64,000 nt of DNA from Streptomyces pinistramenti (GCF_020564935.1 NZ_JAJCXB010000001.1:1-64000); one strand, 5' to 3'. Positions 1 to 9,036 are shown, numbered from the stretch's first letter. Translations and numbers: made by a program. Notes: generated by a model from the sequence alone, not told the origin.

Positions 1-1120
1 CCGGGGTGCCGGACGCGGCCCGGCCGCTCACCGCGGTCGGCTCCTCGTACGCCTCCTCGGCGAAGAGCGAGGCGGCGCCGCGCCGGCCGTCGGACGTCTG
101 CCCGGCGGGCGGCGGCGGCAGTACCGGCGGGATGTCGGGCAGGGCCTTGGCCACCGCGCGCCCCAGGGCGTTCGCGGCGGTCAGCAGCCCGGTGCCGGCC
201 AGCAGCAGCCGGCCGTGCCGGTCGGTCACCAGGCGCCTGGTGTGCCCGCGCGCGCGGCCGGGCACCAGGATCCGCGGCCTGGGCGGCCCCGACGGGCTGG
301 TCGCGAAGTCCTCGGGCAGCGGGTCGGGCAGCTCGGCCGCGACCAGCACCGGGGCGATGCCGTGCCGCGGCTCGGTGTCCCGCGCGGCCCGGAACGCCTC
401 GCGTACCGGAGCGCCGGGATGCCGGGGGTGCACCCCTTCGGCGACGGTCACCAGCCCGTCGGGCACCCGGGCGTCGAGCTGCGCCGCGAGGACCCGCACC
501 AGCGCCTGAGCGGTCCGGCTGTCGCCCTCGACCGCCGTGGTGGCGGGGCCGCAGGCCAGGTCGAGGAAGACGCAGCTGCGGCCGGTCGAGCCGGTCGCGA
601 CGAGCACCGGCGGGCCGTCGTCCGGATACGGCGTGACCGCCGGCAGGTCCTGGCGGCGCACCGTCCAGCGGGACGGGTCCGCGAGGTCCTCGGTCCAGGG
701 TGCGTCCGGCGCGTCCGCCGCCGTACCGGCCAGCAGCACGGTGACCGATTCGTCGTCGACCAGCGCCGCGTACGGCCGCGGGGCGCGGTCGGCGGGGACC
801 TGGCGGGCGGCGGCCTGCCGGGCTGCGGTCACGGCGCGTTCGGCGTCCCGCCAGCTGTGCGGGGAGCGCAGGTGTCGGGTCAGGAGGCGCAGCGCCCTGC
901 GGTGTTCGCGCAGGGCGGCCAGGGGCGCGCCGAAGGCATGGGCGGTGGCCGCCGTCTCCCGGCGGACGGCGGCCCAGGATGCCTTCCAGCCGCCGGCCCG
1001 GCGTACCGGAATCCGGATCAGCAGGAACAGCAGCAGGAGCATCCCGAGCACGCCGAGGATGGTGAAGATGAGGTTCTGGTGGGCGTTGATGAAGGCGAAC
1101 GGATCGGCGTTGCGGTTCAT
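1..1120 (-). CDS. Membrane-anchored hypothetical protein (3' end beyond window)
   Basis: The reading frame stays open to base 1, so the C-terminus lies outside the window; about 373 codons are visible. It starts with ATG at 1120, overlapping the stop of the ECF sigma factor gene as ATGA, so the two are probably translationally coupled. Residues about 13-36 form one hydrophobic membrane segment (FTILGVLGMLLLLFLLI). A long hydrophilic part follows, with regular G/C third positions and no motif I recognise. Coupling to a sigma factor would fit a membrane-bound partner or regulator, but no anti-sigma (zinc-binding HxxxCxxC) motif is visible. Function unknown. Confidence 0.75.
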   Translation of the reverse strand, partial: MNRNADPFAFINAHQNLIFTILGVLGMLLLLFLLIRIPVRRAGGWKASWAAVRRETAATAHAFGAPLAALREHRRALRLLTRHLRSPHSWRDAERAVTAARQAAARQVPADRAPRPYAALVDDESVTVLLAGTAADAPDAPWTEDLADPSRWTVRRQDLPAVTPYPDDGPPVLVATGSTGRSCVFLDLACGPATTAVEGDSRTAQALVRVLAAQLDARVPDGLVTVAEGVHPRHPGAPVREAFRAARDTEPRHGIAPVLVAAELPDPLPEDFATSPSGPPRPRILVPGRARGHTRRLVTDRHGRLLLAGTGLLTAANALGRAVAKALPDIPPVLPPPPAGQTSDGRRGAASLFAEEAYEEPTAVSGRAASGTP

Positions 1121-1821
1121 GCGGCGGCGCTTTCGGCGGCGGGGAGAGGGGGCGTCGCGTTCGTGGCTGTCCTCGTGGTCGTTCCCGGAAGACCGGGGGG
1201 TGGGGCGGATTGCCTCGGGGGCTTGGCGAGTTCACGTCGCATCGCGAGCAGAGCGTAATGCGTGCGCGACTTGACCGTGCCACGCGGTATCCCCATGGCC
1301 TGCGCGGCCTCGGCGCCGGAGCGGCCCATGAGGTGGACGTGGACGAGCACATCGCGGTGTTCGGGGGAGAGCCGGTGCAGCGCCTGGGTCAGGACACAGC
1401 GGTCGATGACGGTGTCGGCCATGTCCGCGCCTGCCGGGTGCAGCAGGACCTCGGTGGGCGCCGGGCCCACCGGTACGGCCCGCTCGCGGCGGTGCGCGTC
1501 CACGGCGAGATTGTGCGCCACCGTGAACAGCCAGGGCCCGAGCCGGGTTTCGCTGCCGTCCGGGGCCGCGCCCTCGCTGAGGTCGAGCCGGTCGGCGGCG
1601 AGCCAGGCGCGCAGGAACGTCTCCTGGACGATGTCCTCGGCGCGGTGCGGGTCGCCGGGCGTGAGGCGGCCCGCGTAGCGCAGCAGGGACGGGCGGTAGC
1701 GCTCGACCACGCCGCGGAGCAGTGCTTCGGTGTCGGCGGCGAGGGCCGGGGGCCCGGCGGCGCCTGGGCGGCCGCGGACTGTGCGAGGTGTGGACGGGCG
1801 AGCCGTTCGCAAAACGGGCAC
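1117..1821 (-). CDS. ECF-type RNA polymerase sigma factor
   Basis: Sigma region 2 is clear (RYRPSLLRYAGRL, then AEDIVQETFLRAW), as is the region 4 helix-turn-helix (LSPEHRDVL, then AMGIPRGTVKSRTHYAL). The protein would direct RNA polymerase to a small stress or envelope regulon. The frame is open upstream to an ATG at 1965, but that stretch reads like non-coding sequence. A GGAGGAG ribosome site lies just before GTG 1821 and TTG 1812, so the start is placed here; TTG 1812 has the better spacing. The product is about 231-234 residues, slightly longer than a minimal ECF factor, with a Pro/Ala/Thr-rich tail. The stop overlaps the ATG of the membrane protein gene. Confidence 0.87.
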   Translation of the reverse strand: MPVLRTARPSTPRTVRGRPGAAGPPALAADTEALLRGVVERYRPSLLRYAGRLTPGDPHRAEDIVQETFLRAWLAADRLDLSEGAAPDGSETRLGPWLFTVAHNLAVDAHRRERAVPVGPAPTEVLLHPAGADMADTVIDRCVLTQALHRLSPEHRDVLVHVHLMGRSGAEAAQAMGIPRGTVKSRTHYALLAMRRELAKPPRQSAPPPGLPGTTTRTATNATPPLPAAESAAA

Positions 1822-2415
1822 TCCTCCTCGGACAGGGCACGAACCGGTAGAGGGTCTTTTCCGTGCCGTCAGTACGTGTCGTTCGCCGCGGTGCGAGGGG
1901 AACTCCCTCGGCCTCGTCGGCTTTCGGACACTCCGTCGCGCTCGCGGGTCACCCGGGGTGCGCACCGGCCTCTGCGCGAGCTTGACGCACAGGCAGCCCC
2001 GGCAACCTCAAGAGACCCTCTGAACTTCTCAGAGAATACGTGAAATGGGTAATCGGGCTCCGTGCGGTTCCGGCCTCGTGACGAGCCTCCGGCCACTGCG
2101 GCCTGCCGTTCCCCGGGCCGTGTGCGGAGCGAACATCACGGGGTTCACAAGAAGTTCATCCGCGCGAAGGGGAGGCTGCCGCCGCTGACGGAGCCGCACG
2201 GCCTGGCCGGATCTCATCCCTTCGCCGCCCGTTGACGCCACTGGCACCAACTGGCCACACCGGGGCGGGCCGCTCGGGTACAACATGTCCCGCGGACCCG
2301 GGAAGCGCAGAACCGCGGGAGCTGCGGCGCCCGCCCCTGGGAGATCGGGCCGGGCAGCTGCGGCTCCCCCACCCCGCCGACCGGCCGCCTCAGTTCGTCT
2401 TCGGGAGGATCCAGC
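1822..2415. other. Divergent intergenic region
   Basis: This gap separates the leftward sigma factor operon from the rightward phosphatase gene and should hold both promoters. Several frames are open because of the high GC, but none has convincing codon usage or a recognisable product. I see no clear -35/-10 pair. Confidence 0.5.
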
Positions 2416-3009
2416 ATGGCTCACGGTAGGAAGTCCGCCCTCGTCGTCGGCGTCGTGATGTGCGCCCTCGCCGCCGCCCCGGTGCCGGCCGGAGCCGTGG
2501 CCGCTCCCGCCACCACGGCGGGGTCACTGCCGAGCGAGAGCCAGTGGCTGGCCGACGTGGCGCCGGTCGCCTCGTCGCTGCACAGCTACCTGGAGCAGCG
2601 CCTCGGCGACGCCGGCAGCGCCGAACACCCCGCCGTCGTCCTGGACATCGACAACACCTCGCTGGCCACCCACTACGACGAGGGACAGCCCATCAAGGCG
2701 ATCCTGGAGGCCACGCGGTACGCCCACGACCACGGTGCGGCGGTCCTCTTCGCCTCCTACCGCAGCGCGAGTTCGAAGGACTCCACCACCAGGCAGCTCA
2801 CGTCGGCCGGCTACACCGTGGACGGTCTGTGCCTCAAGCCGCACGGCGACAGTCCCGGCAAGGCCGCGGTCAAGCTCGGGTGCCGGAAGACCTTCGAAGG
2901 GCAGGGGTACACGCTCGTCGCCAACGTGGGCAACCGCAGCACCGACTTCGAAGGCGGCCACTACGAGAAGGGCTTCAAGCTCCCCGACTACGACGGGGGC
3001 TTGAGCTGA
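2416..3009 (+). CDS. Secreted HAD-family acid phosphatase (class B-like)
   Basis: The product is 197 residues with a Sec signal peptide: MAHGRK, a hydrophobic core, then AGAVAAP near residue 29. The HAD nucleophile motif VLDIDNTSL is near residue 76, where the first Asp should form the phospho-aspartate and the second act as acid/base. A Ser-containing motif II-like stretch (SYRSASS), a Lys-bearing KPHGDSPGKAAVK and an acidic VGNRSTDF follow in the expected order. Such enzymes release phosphate from organic esters outside the cell. A GGGAGGATC ribosome site precedes the ATG. The natural substrate cannot be read from the sequence. Confidence 0.88.
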   Translation: MAHGRKSALVVGVVMCALAAAPVPAGAVAAPATTAGSLPSESQWLADVAPVASSLHSYLEQRLGDAGSAEHPAVVLDIDNTSLATHYDEGQPIKAILEATRYAHDHGAAVLFASYRSASSKDSTTRQLTSAGYTVDGLCLKPHGDSPGKAAVKLGCRKTFEGQGYTLVANVGNRSTDFEGGHYEKGFKLPDYDGGLS

Positions 3010-3328
3010 CGGCGCACACGCGCCACTGAGCGGGGGCGTACGGGATCCCCACCACCGAGTGCTGCCGCATCGCGCGGGAGACCGGTGTCCCGGCGCTCCG
3101 CGACCCGGCGGCGTCCCCGGCCCGCGCGCACCCGCGGCGGTCCGGGGCCGCCGCCGCGTCGGCCTCCTGGAACGCCCCCGGCGGCAGGCCGGACCCGCGC
3201 CGGCGGAACCTTTGCCCGATGGCGTGCTCATGGCAGCATGTGTCCCTCTGCGACAGCCGGTCCCGCCGGCCGGCATCGCGTTCCTGCCTGCCCGCCGCCG
3301 CGGGCCGCACCGGGAGCTGGGGACCTCT
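3010..3328. other. Intergenic region
   Basis: GC-rich stretch between the phosphatase and the regulator. The regulator frame is open through part of it but without good start sites before 3329. I see no RNA gene or repeat. Confidence 0.4.
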
Positions 3329-4312
3329 GTGGCTGCTTCGGACATGACGGCATCGCTGCGGCGCCTCGGGCTGACACCCGCGGAAGCCGACGTGTGGCTG
3401 CGGCTGCTCGACGACGGCCACCGCACCTTCGACGAACTCGCGGACCGCCTGGGCCGCCCGGCCGACGAGGTGGAACGGGCCGCCGACCGCCTCATCGAAC
3501 GCGGCCTCGCCGCCACCGGCTGCCCGGACCACTCCTGCCTCGCCCCCGTGGAACCCACCCTCGCGCTCGACCAGCTCTCCCACGCGCGGGCCGCGGAACT
3601 CCAGCAGGCCCGCCTGGCGGCCGCCAACGCCTACCGCGACCACCGGCGGGCCGTGCACCGGCAGGCCACGGGTGACCTGGTCGAGGTCGTCAGCGGGCCC
3701 CGGATCGCCGACCGCATCCGCCAGTTCGAGGGCGCGGCGGAGCGCGAGATCGTCCGCTTCGACTCCCCGCCATACCACACCAGGGGCGGCGCCAACCCGC
3801 TGGAGATCCGCAACCTCGAACGCGGCGTGCGCTACCGCGTGGTGTACTCCGCCGCCGCGGTGCAGAACGGCGCCTACTACGCCGCCAACATCCAGCCGTG
3901 CATCGCGGCGGGTGAGCAGGCCCGGGTCCTGACCAGCGTCCCCGTCAAACTCACCGTCTTCGACCCGCGCCTGGCCATCGTCTCGATGTCCTCGGTCGAG
4001 ACGGAGGCCAACGACTCGCTGCTGCTGGTGCACCCCTCCAGCCTGCTCTCCGCCCTCCTGGGGTTCTTCGAATCCTCCTGGCGCTCCGCGTATCCCATGC
4101 ACCTCGGTGACCAGATCCCGCCCACCCTGCGCCCCACGCACCGCCGCATCCTGGAACTGCTGGGCACCGGCGTCACCGACGACACCATCGCGCAGCTGCT
4201 CGGCATCAGCCGCCGCACCCTCTCGCGCCACCTGGCTCAGCTCTACCAGCGCACCGGCGCCACCAACCGCTTCCAACTCGCCCTGCACGCCGCCCACAAG
4301 GGATGGATCTGA
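3329..4312 (+). CDS. TrmB/LuxR-type transcriptional regulator
   Basis: A 327-residue regulator. Residues about 3-65 form a TrmB-like winged helix (LRRLGLTPAEADVWLRLL, then TFDELADRLGRPADEVERA). The middle is a sensor-like region. The C-terminus (about 270-320) carries a LuxR-type helix-turn-helix (LGTGVTDDTIAQLLGIS, then RRTLSRHLAQLYQRTG). This arrangement is common in Streptomyces and often sits next to secreted enzymes, which fits the upstream phosphatase, but the target is unknown. The GTG at 3329 was chosen because a GGGAG site lies upstream and the homology starts about five residues in. Confidence 0.85.
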   Translation: MAASDMTASLRRLGLTPAEADVWLRLLDDGHRTFDELADRLGRPADEVERAADRLIERGLAATGCPDHSCLAPVEPTLALDQLSHARAAELQQARLAAANAYRDHRRAVHRQATGDLVEVVSGPRIADRIRQFEGAAEREIVRFDSPPYHTRGGANPLEIRNLERGVRYRVVYSAAAVQNGAYYAANIQPCIAAGEQARVLTSVPVKLTVFDPRLAIVSMSSVETEANDSLLLVHPSSLLSALLGFFESSWRSAYPMHLGDQIPPTLRPTHRRILELLGTGVTDDTIAQLLGISRRTLSRHLAQLYQRTGATNRFQLALHAAHKGWI

Positions 4313-4530
4313 CCCGCGGCCGCCACCCGGCGCACCCGGCACGCCACGGTCCCGCCGGTTCCCGGCCGCGCCCGCGCCCCGGCGTGAACCCGCTGGTGGA
4401 GGGCGGATGGGCCAGCCGGACCACCCCTTCGGTGGAGTAGACCTCTGGACTTATCCACCGGTCTGTCCGGCGCGCTGCCGAGCGCGTACCGTGCCGGGCA
4501 TGAAGATCCTGATCTCTGAGGATCGCTACG

Positions 4531-4668
4531 GTGACCGGCGTTGATGGCCGGTATGCGGCGGTATATGAGTCACTGGGGACCACTGAGGACGAGCGGAACT
4601 CACTGCGACAGCTGTCGGAACTGATGTCAGCCGAGGTGGGCGTGCTGACCCGTACTTCCGAGAGGTGA
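4531..4668 (+). CDS. Small hypothetical protein (45 aa)
   Basis: GTG start with a GAGG ribosome site about 8 bases upstream, ending at TGA 4666-4668. The product is acidic and probably helical (VTGVDGRYAAVYESLGTTED at its start, TRTSER at its end). Codon usage is weaker than in neighbouring genes. A 10-bp GC-rich hairpin follows within 40 bases, as expected for a short transcription unit. I do not recognise the family. Confidence 0.4.
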   Translation: MTGVDGRYAAVYESLGTTEDERNSLRQLSELMSAEVGVLTRTSER

Positions 4669-4701
4669 TCGGTCGTCACCTCGCCCTGCTGGTGCTCTAT
4701 G

Positions 4702-4740
4702 GCCCGCCGGCGATGCGGGCGAGCACTTCGGCCGGCGGGC
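4702..4740 (+). terminator. GC-rich hairpin, possible terminator
   Basis: The arms GCCCGCCGGC (4702-4711) and GCCGGCGGGC (4731-4740) pair perfectly over 10 bp around a 19-base loop. It lies just after the small gene and has no T-run, which is usual for Streptomyces terminators. Confidence 0.4.
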
Positions 4741-5038
4741 GGACTCCTGCATGCCACCGCCCAGCGCCCAACGCGCTGACCTACCAGCTGCTGGGGTGGC
4801 ACCCGACCGGGCTCGGTCTCATCGACGACCTCGACCGCGGTCACCCTGCGGCGTCCGGGTCGCCTGAACTCGACATCTTCGCCATGCGGGCCGACTCTGT
4901 TGTGCGGAACTCCTGTTCCCCGCACAGTCGGATCATACCGCTGTTCATGCGACGTTAAGCGATCGACCTATCACCATTTCCTGGGCTCTTCAAGCGAATG
5001 TGTCCCTGATGGCTGTGTGCTCTGGGACTCTTCGGGTC
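4741..5038. other. Intergenic region with no recognised gene
   Basis: About 300 bases of lower-GC sequence between the small gene and the membrane protein. Short frames exist but none shows coding bias or a known product. Confidence 0.4.
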
Positions 5039-6004
5039 ATGTTCGCTCTCATAAAGGCCCGAGTCGTCGCGCACCAGCGGAAGCAGGCCGACGCCGCGAT
5101 ACAGGAGCTGCGCGAGGACGCCGATACTCTAGGACTCGGCCCGCCGTCCGGACCGTTGCGAGTGGCTTTGCGGATGCGGTATCACACCGGGCCTCTGTTC
5201 TTTTTGGCGATGGTTCCTATCACTGCTTGCGTGGTGTGGTTTCTACCTCGCGTGGTGAATCACCTGGCCCTGGCCGTGTTTCCTGCCTACATGCTGCGTC
5301 GGCCGTCCGGCGCCTCTTCTTCGAGTTGGCCGATTCTGATCCGTGTAGGCCGCCTTTTCCTGACGGTGGGCCTGGGGTTCCTATTCGTGCGCCGCGTAGC
5401 GGTCTTCCTCGGGTCGTTCTGCGAACTAAAAGCCGGCGTTTTTCTGCGCTTGAGTGTCTGGGCCAAGCTGATCCATCAGTGTGCAGAGATCGTTCGTGCT
5501 CCGCGCATCCGCGATGGGCACTACTTGGCGAGTGTCCACTTTGCTGTGACGAGGGTCTACGGTGCGCGGGCTATGCGGGGCACCGCGGGTTTCACCGTCT
5601 GGCGACGGCGAAAAGCTATGCGTGAGCACGCGTTCGCGGTGGCCGACGCGTTGCGGGCTGCCGAGAGCAAGCTCGATGTGGAGCCGAAGGAAGGCGCCCG
5701 GGAGATAGCCCGGTTGGCGATGAAGATCAGTATTCGGTATGCCGAGGGCCGTGTTGGCGCCCTCCTAGACGAGAGCGACCTTGCGGATGTGCGCACATCT
5801 GGTAGGCGTTTCGAAGCGGCGCAATTGGTGGTGGCTGTCGTCGGAGCAGTCATTGCTGCTCTCGGAGTCCCCGCGCTTGACCTGCCGGTGCAGGTGGCAG
5901 TCGCCGCGTCCGTGCTCGCTGTAGCGGCGGTCTACCGGAATGCCGTCTTCACGGGGTTGGGCGGTTTGGCATCCCTCTACCCGCTCCTCTTTCCGGGAAA
6001 ATAG
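5039..6004 (+). CDS. Multi-pass membrane protein of unknown function
   Basis: A 321-residue product with at least three or four hydrophobic segments: around PLFFLAMVPITACVVWFL, around LFLTVGLGFLFVRRVAVFL, and a C-terminal pair around VVAVVGAVIAALGVPALDL and VAVAASVLAVAAVYR. The middle is soluble and charged (REHAFAVADALRAAESKLD). The ATG at 5039 is preferred because the 13 codons before it look non-coding. Codon bias and GC are lower than in flanking genes, and a TnpB remnant lies immediately downstream, so acquired DNA is plausible. No family recognised. Confidence 0.7.
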   Translation: MFALIKARVVAHQRKQADAAIQELREDADTLGLGPPSGPLRVALRMRYHTGPLFFLAMVPITACVVWFLPRVVNHLALAVFPAYMLRRPSGASSSSWPILIRVGRLFLTVGLGFLFVRRVAVFLGSFCELKAGVFLRLSVWAKLIHQCAEIVRAPRIRDGHYLASVHFAVTRVYGARAMRGTAGFTVWRRRKAMREHAFAVADALRAAESKLDVEPKEGAREIARLAMKISIRYAEGRVGALLDESDLADVRTSGRRFEAAQLVVAVVGAVIAALGVPALDLPVQVAVAASVLAVAAVYRNAVFTGLGGLASLYPLLFPGK

Positions 6005-6074
6005 GTCAGTAGCGCAGGTGCTCCTTCTGAAGCCGTTCAAGAGCGACGGGCAGGAGTCGGTGCGCATACGGGAC

Positions 6075-6383
6075 CAAAACGGTAGTGGGTCGGAGGTGCG
6101 GCCCTTCGGGCAGGTGCTTAAGTGCGGGCTGACGATCGACCGGGACATCAACGCCGCCCGGAACATCGCCCAGCACGCCGTCCGAGCAGACGCACCACTC
6201 GTCGCCCCTGGTAGAGGGGAGACGCAAAACGCCCGTGGAGCACCGGTAAGACCGGACGGCCGCAGGGCCGCCCGGCACGGCGCGACGAAGCGGGTAGACA
6301 CCCGGCCACCCGGCCAGGTGCCACCCCAGCGGAACAATCCGCTGGCGTCCCCAACCGTGCAAAAACAGGCCATGCTCTTCTAG
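6075..6383 (+). pseudogene. tnpB: IS200/IS605 TnpB C-terminal remnant
   Basis: Only the end of a TnpB (OrfB) RNA-guided nuclease is present: KCGLTIDRDINAARNIAQHA is the second half of the zinc ribbon plus the last RuvC Asp motif, followed by the typical tail APGRGETQNARGAPVRP. The first CxxC of the ribbon, the rest of RuvC and the N-terminal half are missing, and the bases before about 6075 do not read as TnpB. No tnpA is nearby. The scar ends in TAG at 6381. The 3' end of such elements normally overlaps the guide RNA, but no functional element is left. Confidence 0.75.
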
Positions 6384-6563
6384 CCCCCGCAGGTCACGAA
6401 GGGGTCCGGCCCACGCGCACACGGGACGACCCCGACCTCGAAGCCCAGCTCACCGGCTCCGACAACTGATGGAGCGGTGGCTCCGTTCACCACTCAGCCA
6501 CCAAAAGCGCTTTTGAACCGCAAGGCCCGGAGGCTTCTTGGAACAGAAGGCCTAACGAGGGGG

Positions 6564-7421
6564 TCAGGTGGTGGCCAGCAGCAGGTCCTCTCCGCTTGAC
6601 GGGCGGAGACCGTCGGTGCGATCGGCGAAGTAGCGCTCGGCGAGCAAAGCCCCCGGTACGTGTCGCGCGTCTTCGAAGCCGGCTTCGCGGGCCAGTGCCA
6701 ACACCTGGAGCGGGGTGTAGAAGCTGATGAACGGTGTTCCGGATGCTTGCGCGCCTCTCCTGCTCGTCTGGAGGCCGGGGCGGTCGGCGTCGTCAAGCAG
6801 TTCGGTCGGCAGCAGGAAGGTCATGGCGAGCGTCGAGCCGGGTGCAAGCCCGGCAATCTGGCGCAGGGTGGCCGCAGTGGCGTCCTTGGTGAGGTACATG
6901 GTGACGCCGGTGGAGACGATGACCGCCGGCCGGCTGGCATCGAAGCCAGCCGTGGCCAGCTTCTTAAGCCAGTCTTCGCGCGCCTCGAAGTCGACCGGCA
7001 CCAGGTGCAGCCAGTCGGGGATGCGGTGGCCGAGTTCGTCCAGGCGGTGGCGCTTCCATGCCTGAGTGCCGGGCTGGTCGACCTCGAAGATCCGCAGGCG
7101 GGAGGCGAGCTCCGGCTTGCGCTGGGCGAAGGTGTCCAGACCGGCCCCCAGGATGACGTACTGGGTCACGCCCTGGTCGGTCTGCTCAGCGATCAGGTCG
7201 TCGATGAAACGAGCGCGGGCAACGATGGCTGCCCGGAACCCGCTGGTGGCCTGCGGGTCCATGTCCGGGCGGGCGCGCCAGTCGTCGCCGGGGGCCGCCA
7301 GCTGCAGGCCGATCTCGTCCTCGATAACATGCGGGGGCGGGTCGACCTGAAGGTGCATCGCCCGCCAGAGGGCGGTCCGCACCGCGGTGTTGTCCGGTGC
7401 CTGCATCTGCTCGTGCGCCAT
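6564..7421 (-). CDS. SAM-dependent methyltransferase (Ppm1/LCMT-like family)
   Basis: The 285-residue product carries the glycine-rich SAM loop YVILGAGLDTFAQR near residue 90, an acidic loop FEVDQPGTQAWKR and the later VIVSTGVTMYL strand. These mark the leucine-carboxyl-methyltransferase-like group common in actinobacteria, often acting on small-molecule carboxyl or hydroxyl groups. The ATG at 7421 is preceded by GGGGAACACC and fits the family start. It is the last gene of an operon after the RHH regulator and VOC protein, about 20 bases behind the latter. Substrate unknown. Confidence 0.87.
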   Translation of the reverse strand: MAHEQMQAPDNTAVRTALWRAMHLQVDPPPHVIEDEIGLQLAAPGDDWRARPDMDPQATSGFRAAIVARARFIDDLIAEQTDQGVTQYVILGAGLDTFAQRKPELASRLRIFEVDQPGTQAWKRHRLDELGHRIPDWLHLVPVDFEAREDWLKKLATAGFDASRPAVIVSTGVTMYLTKDATAATLRQIAGLAPGSTLAMTFLLPTELLDDADRPGLQTSRRGAQASGTPFISFYTPLQVLALAREAGFEDARHVPGALLAERYFADRTDGLRPSSGEDLLLATT

Positions 7422-7441
7422 GGTGTTCCCCTTCGTCGCGG

Positions 7442-7786
7442 TCAGTTCTTGGCGGGAGCCTGGAGGCTCCACAGGCGCCCGTCCGGGTCGCGGACGGTCA
7501 TCTCCTTGGTCCCGTAATGGGTGTCCTCGAATGGCGTGACGACCTCGGCGACGGGACCGGGACGGAACGCGTCTGCGCCCGGCACCTTCAGCACGATCCG
7601 CGTCTGGGGCTCTTGGTCCTTGGGAACCTCGGCGATGAACACGTAGGGACCGTCACCGTTGCGCAGCTGGCCGGAGTTGTGGTCCGTCGCGAAGTCCAGC
7701 TCGTACCCCAGCGCCTGGAAGAACTGCGCCGCCTTACCCCAGTTGTGGGTCGTCAAGAACACGGCCTCGATGCCTGCGGTCGCCAT
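7442..7786 (-). CDS. VOC-family (glyoxalase/bleomycin-resistance fold) protein
   Basis: A 114-residue single-module VOC protein. It opens with the typical MATAGIEAVFLTTHNWGKAA strand-helix, contains a GPYVFIAEVP strand and ends with the diagnostic VRDPDGRLWSLQAP. Such proteins bind small electrophiles or metal-chelated substrates and often give resistance or isomerise metabolites. The ATG at 7786 has a GGAG site. Only one base separates it from the stop of the upstream RHH gene (TGA-C-ATG), so the two should be translated together. Confidence 0.85.
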   Translation of the reverse strand: MATAGIEAVFLTTHNWGKAAQFFQALGYELDFATDHNSGQLRNGDGPYVFIAEVPKDQEPQTRIVLKVPGADAFRPGPVAEVVTPFEDTHYGTKEMTVRDPDGRLWSLQAPAKN

Positions 7787-7787
7787 G

Positions 7788-7967
7788 TCAGGTCTCCTTC
7801 TCAGTCGGCTGCTGTGCGTGCCCATGAGCGTCATCGAGGTAGGCACGCAGGGCGTCAGCGACCAGCGCCGACAACGACATGCCCGACTCGATGGCGCGGT
7901 ACTTGACTCGCTTGATCAGCCCGATCGGCAGGTACACGTTGAACTGCTTGACTTCCTCATCACTCAC
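7788..7967 (-). CDS. Ribbon-helix-helix (CopG-type) DNA-binding protein
   Basis: A 59-residue protein starting at GTG 7967. The sequence [20 protein letters not shown] is the beta-strand and first helix of an RHH fold, and [19 protein letters not shown] the second helix. RHH proteins dimerise and insert the beta ribbon in the major groove. It heads an operon with the VOC and methyltransferase genes, so it is probably their autoregulator rather than a toxin's antitoxin. A cluster of CTAGC palindromes lies directly upstream at its promoter. Confidence 0.8.
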   Translation of the reverse strand: MSDEEVKQFNVYLPIGLIKRVKYRAIESGMSLSALVADALRAYLDDAHGHAQQPTEKET

Positions 7968-7975
7968 AAACTCGA

Positions 7976-7998
7976 TGCTAGCATCCTAGCAAGCTAGG
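7976..7998 (-). promoter_or_regulatory. Probable RHH operator with -10 element
   Basis: Three CTAGC-type units are packed into 23 bases about 10 bases upstream of the RHH start: TGCTAGCA is a perfect palindrome, and CTAGC-TT-GCTAG is a second. On the minus strand a TAGGAT hexamer sits between them in good position for a -10 box. RHH repressors typically bind short tandem palindromes in their own promoter, so autoregulation is likely by inference. The -35 is not obvious. Confidence 0.5.
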
Positions 7999-8034
7999 CG
8001 AAAAGTGAGTCGATGGCGTCCGGGCGTCCCACTA

Positions 8035-9036
8035 GGACTTGTCCGGCCGATCATGTGACTGGCTGGCGTCTGGTTCGTTGATGCGGGCATGGGGCGGGGT
8101 GATCTGAGTGATGCCGAGTGGGAACGGCTGCGGCCGTTCCTGCCGGTGAGCAACGGGCGTTGTGGTCGGTGGCGGGATCACCGGCAGGTGATCGACGGGA
8201 TTTTGCACCGGGTGCGGACCGGCGTGCAGTGGCGTGACCTGCCCGAACGGTTCGGCCCGTGGAAGACGGTCCATGAACGCCATCGCCTGTGGTCGGCCGA
8301 CGGAACCTGGGAACGCCTGCTCCAGCAGGTCCAGGCCAAGGCCGACGCTGCCGGGGAGGTCGACTGGGACATCTCGGTCGACTCCACCGTCGTCCGCGCG
8401 CATCAGCATGCTGCCGGCGCTCGCACCGACCCGCCGTCGGCCCCCGGCCCAAAGGGGGCCGAAGCGGCAGAACACCAGGACGAGACGCCGTGGCAGAGCC
8501 TCGTCGCCCGCCTGGTGGAGGTGGTGCGGGAGGTGAGGGCCTGGGCCGCTCGCGCGGCGGGTTCACCACCAAGCTCCACCTGAGCGCGGACGGCCGCTGC
8601 CGCCCGCTGTCCCTCATCGTCACGCCGGGACAACAGGCGGACTGTACCCAGTTCAAGCCCGTACTGGAGAAGATCCGCGTCCCTCGAACCGGGCCGGGAC
8701 GGCCCCGGAAGAAGCCGGACAGCCTGGCCGCGGACAAGGCTCACAGCAACGGCCCGTGCCACGAGTACCTGCGGAGCCGGGGCATCCCTCACACGATTCC
8801 CGAGAAGACCGACAGCCAGGCCGCCCGCCTGCGCAAAGGGTCACGCGGCGGACGGCCACCCGGCTTCGACGAAGAGCGGTACAAGAAACGCAACACCGTC
8901 GAGCGGACGATCAACCGGCTGAAGAACGCCAGAGCAGTGGCCACCCGCTACGACAAACGCGGCTACGTCTACCTCGGCACCGCAACCGCCGCCGCCCTCA
9001 CCATCTGGCTCCGAACCTGATCGGCCGGACAAGTCC
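8035..9036 (+). mobile_element. IS5-family insertion sequence (complete ends)
   Basis: About 1.0 kb, bounded by perfect inverted repeats GGACTTGTCCGGCCGATCA: the left copy at 8035 and its reverse complement ending at 9036. The flanks read CTA and TAG, consistent with insertion into a CTAG-type target. It carries one transposase split over two frames. It is inserted between the RHH operon promoter and the DUF6112 gene, exactly at that gene's stop codon. Confidence 0.88.
8089..9020 (+). CDS. IS5-family transposase, in two frames
   Basis: The first frame (8089 to about 8540) encodes LSDAEWERLRPFLPV and the first catalytic Asp in WDISVDSTVVRAHQHAAG. The second (about 8540-9020) encodes GRSRGGFTTKLHLSADGR, the second Asp region SLAADKAHSNG and the Glu helix NTVERTINRLKNARAVATRYD. 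The downstream frame is reached by a -1 shift. Restoring one G in the GGGAGG run near 8530 would give one continuous protein; no A-rich slippery heptamer is visible, so this may be a mutation or a base-call error rather than programmed frameshifting. Confidence 0.83.

Noticed and set aside
2975..4342. 455-codon frame opposite the TrmB/LuxR-type regulator
   Set aside because: Low-complexity product, antisense to a well-defined gene.
7788..7967. Type II antitoxin
   Set aside because: The RHH protein is followed by a VOC protein and a methyltransferase rather than a toxin-like gene.
8520..8545. Programmed -1 frameshift in the IS5 transposase
   Set aside because: No slippery heptamer is seen; a missing G in GGGAGG explains the frame change better. 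Not fully excluded.
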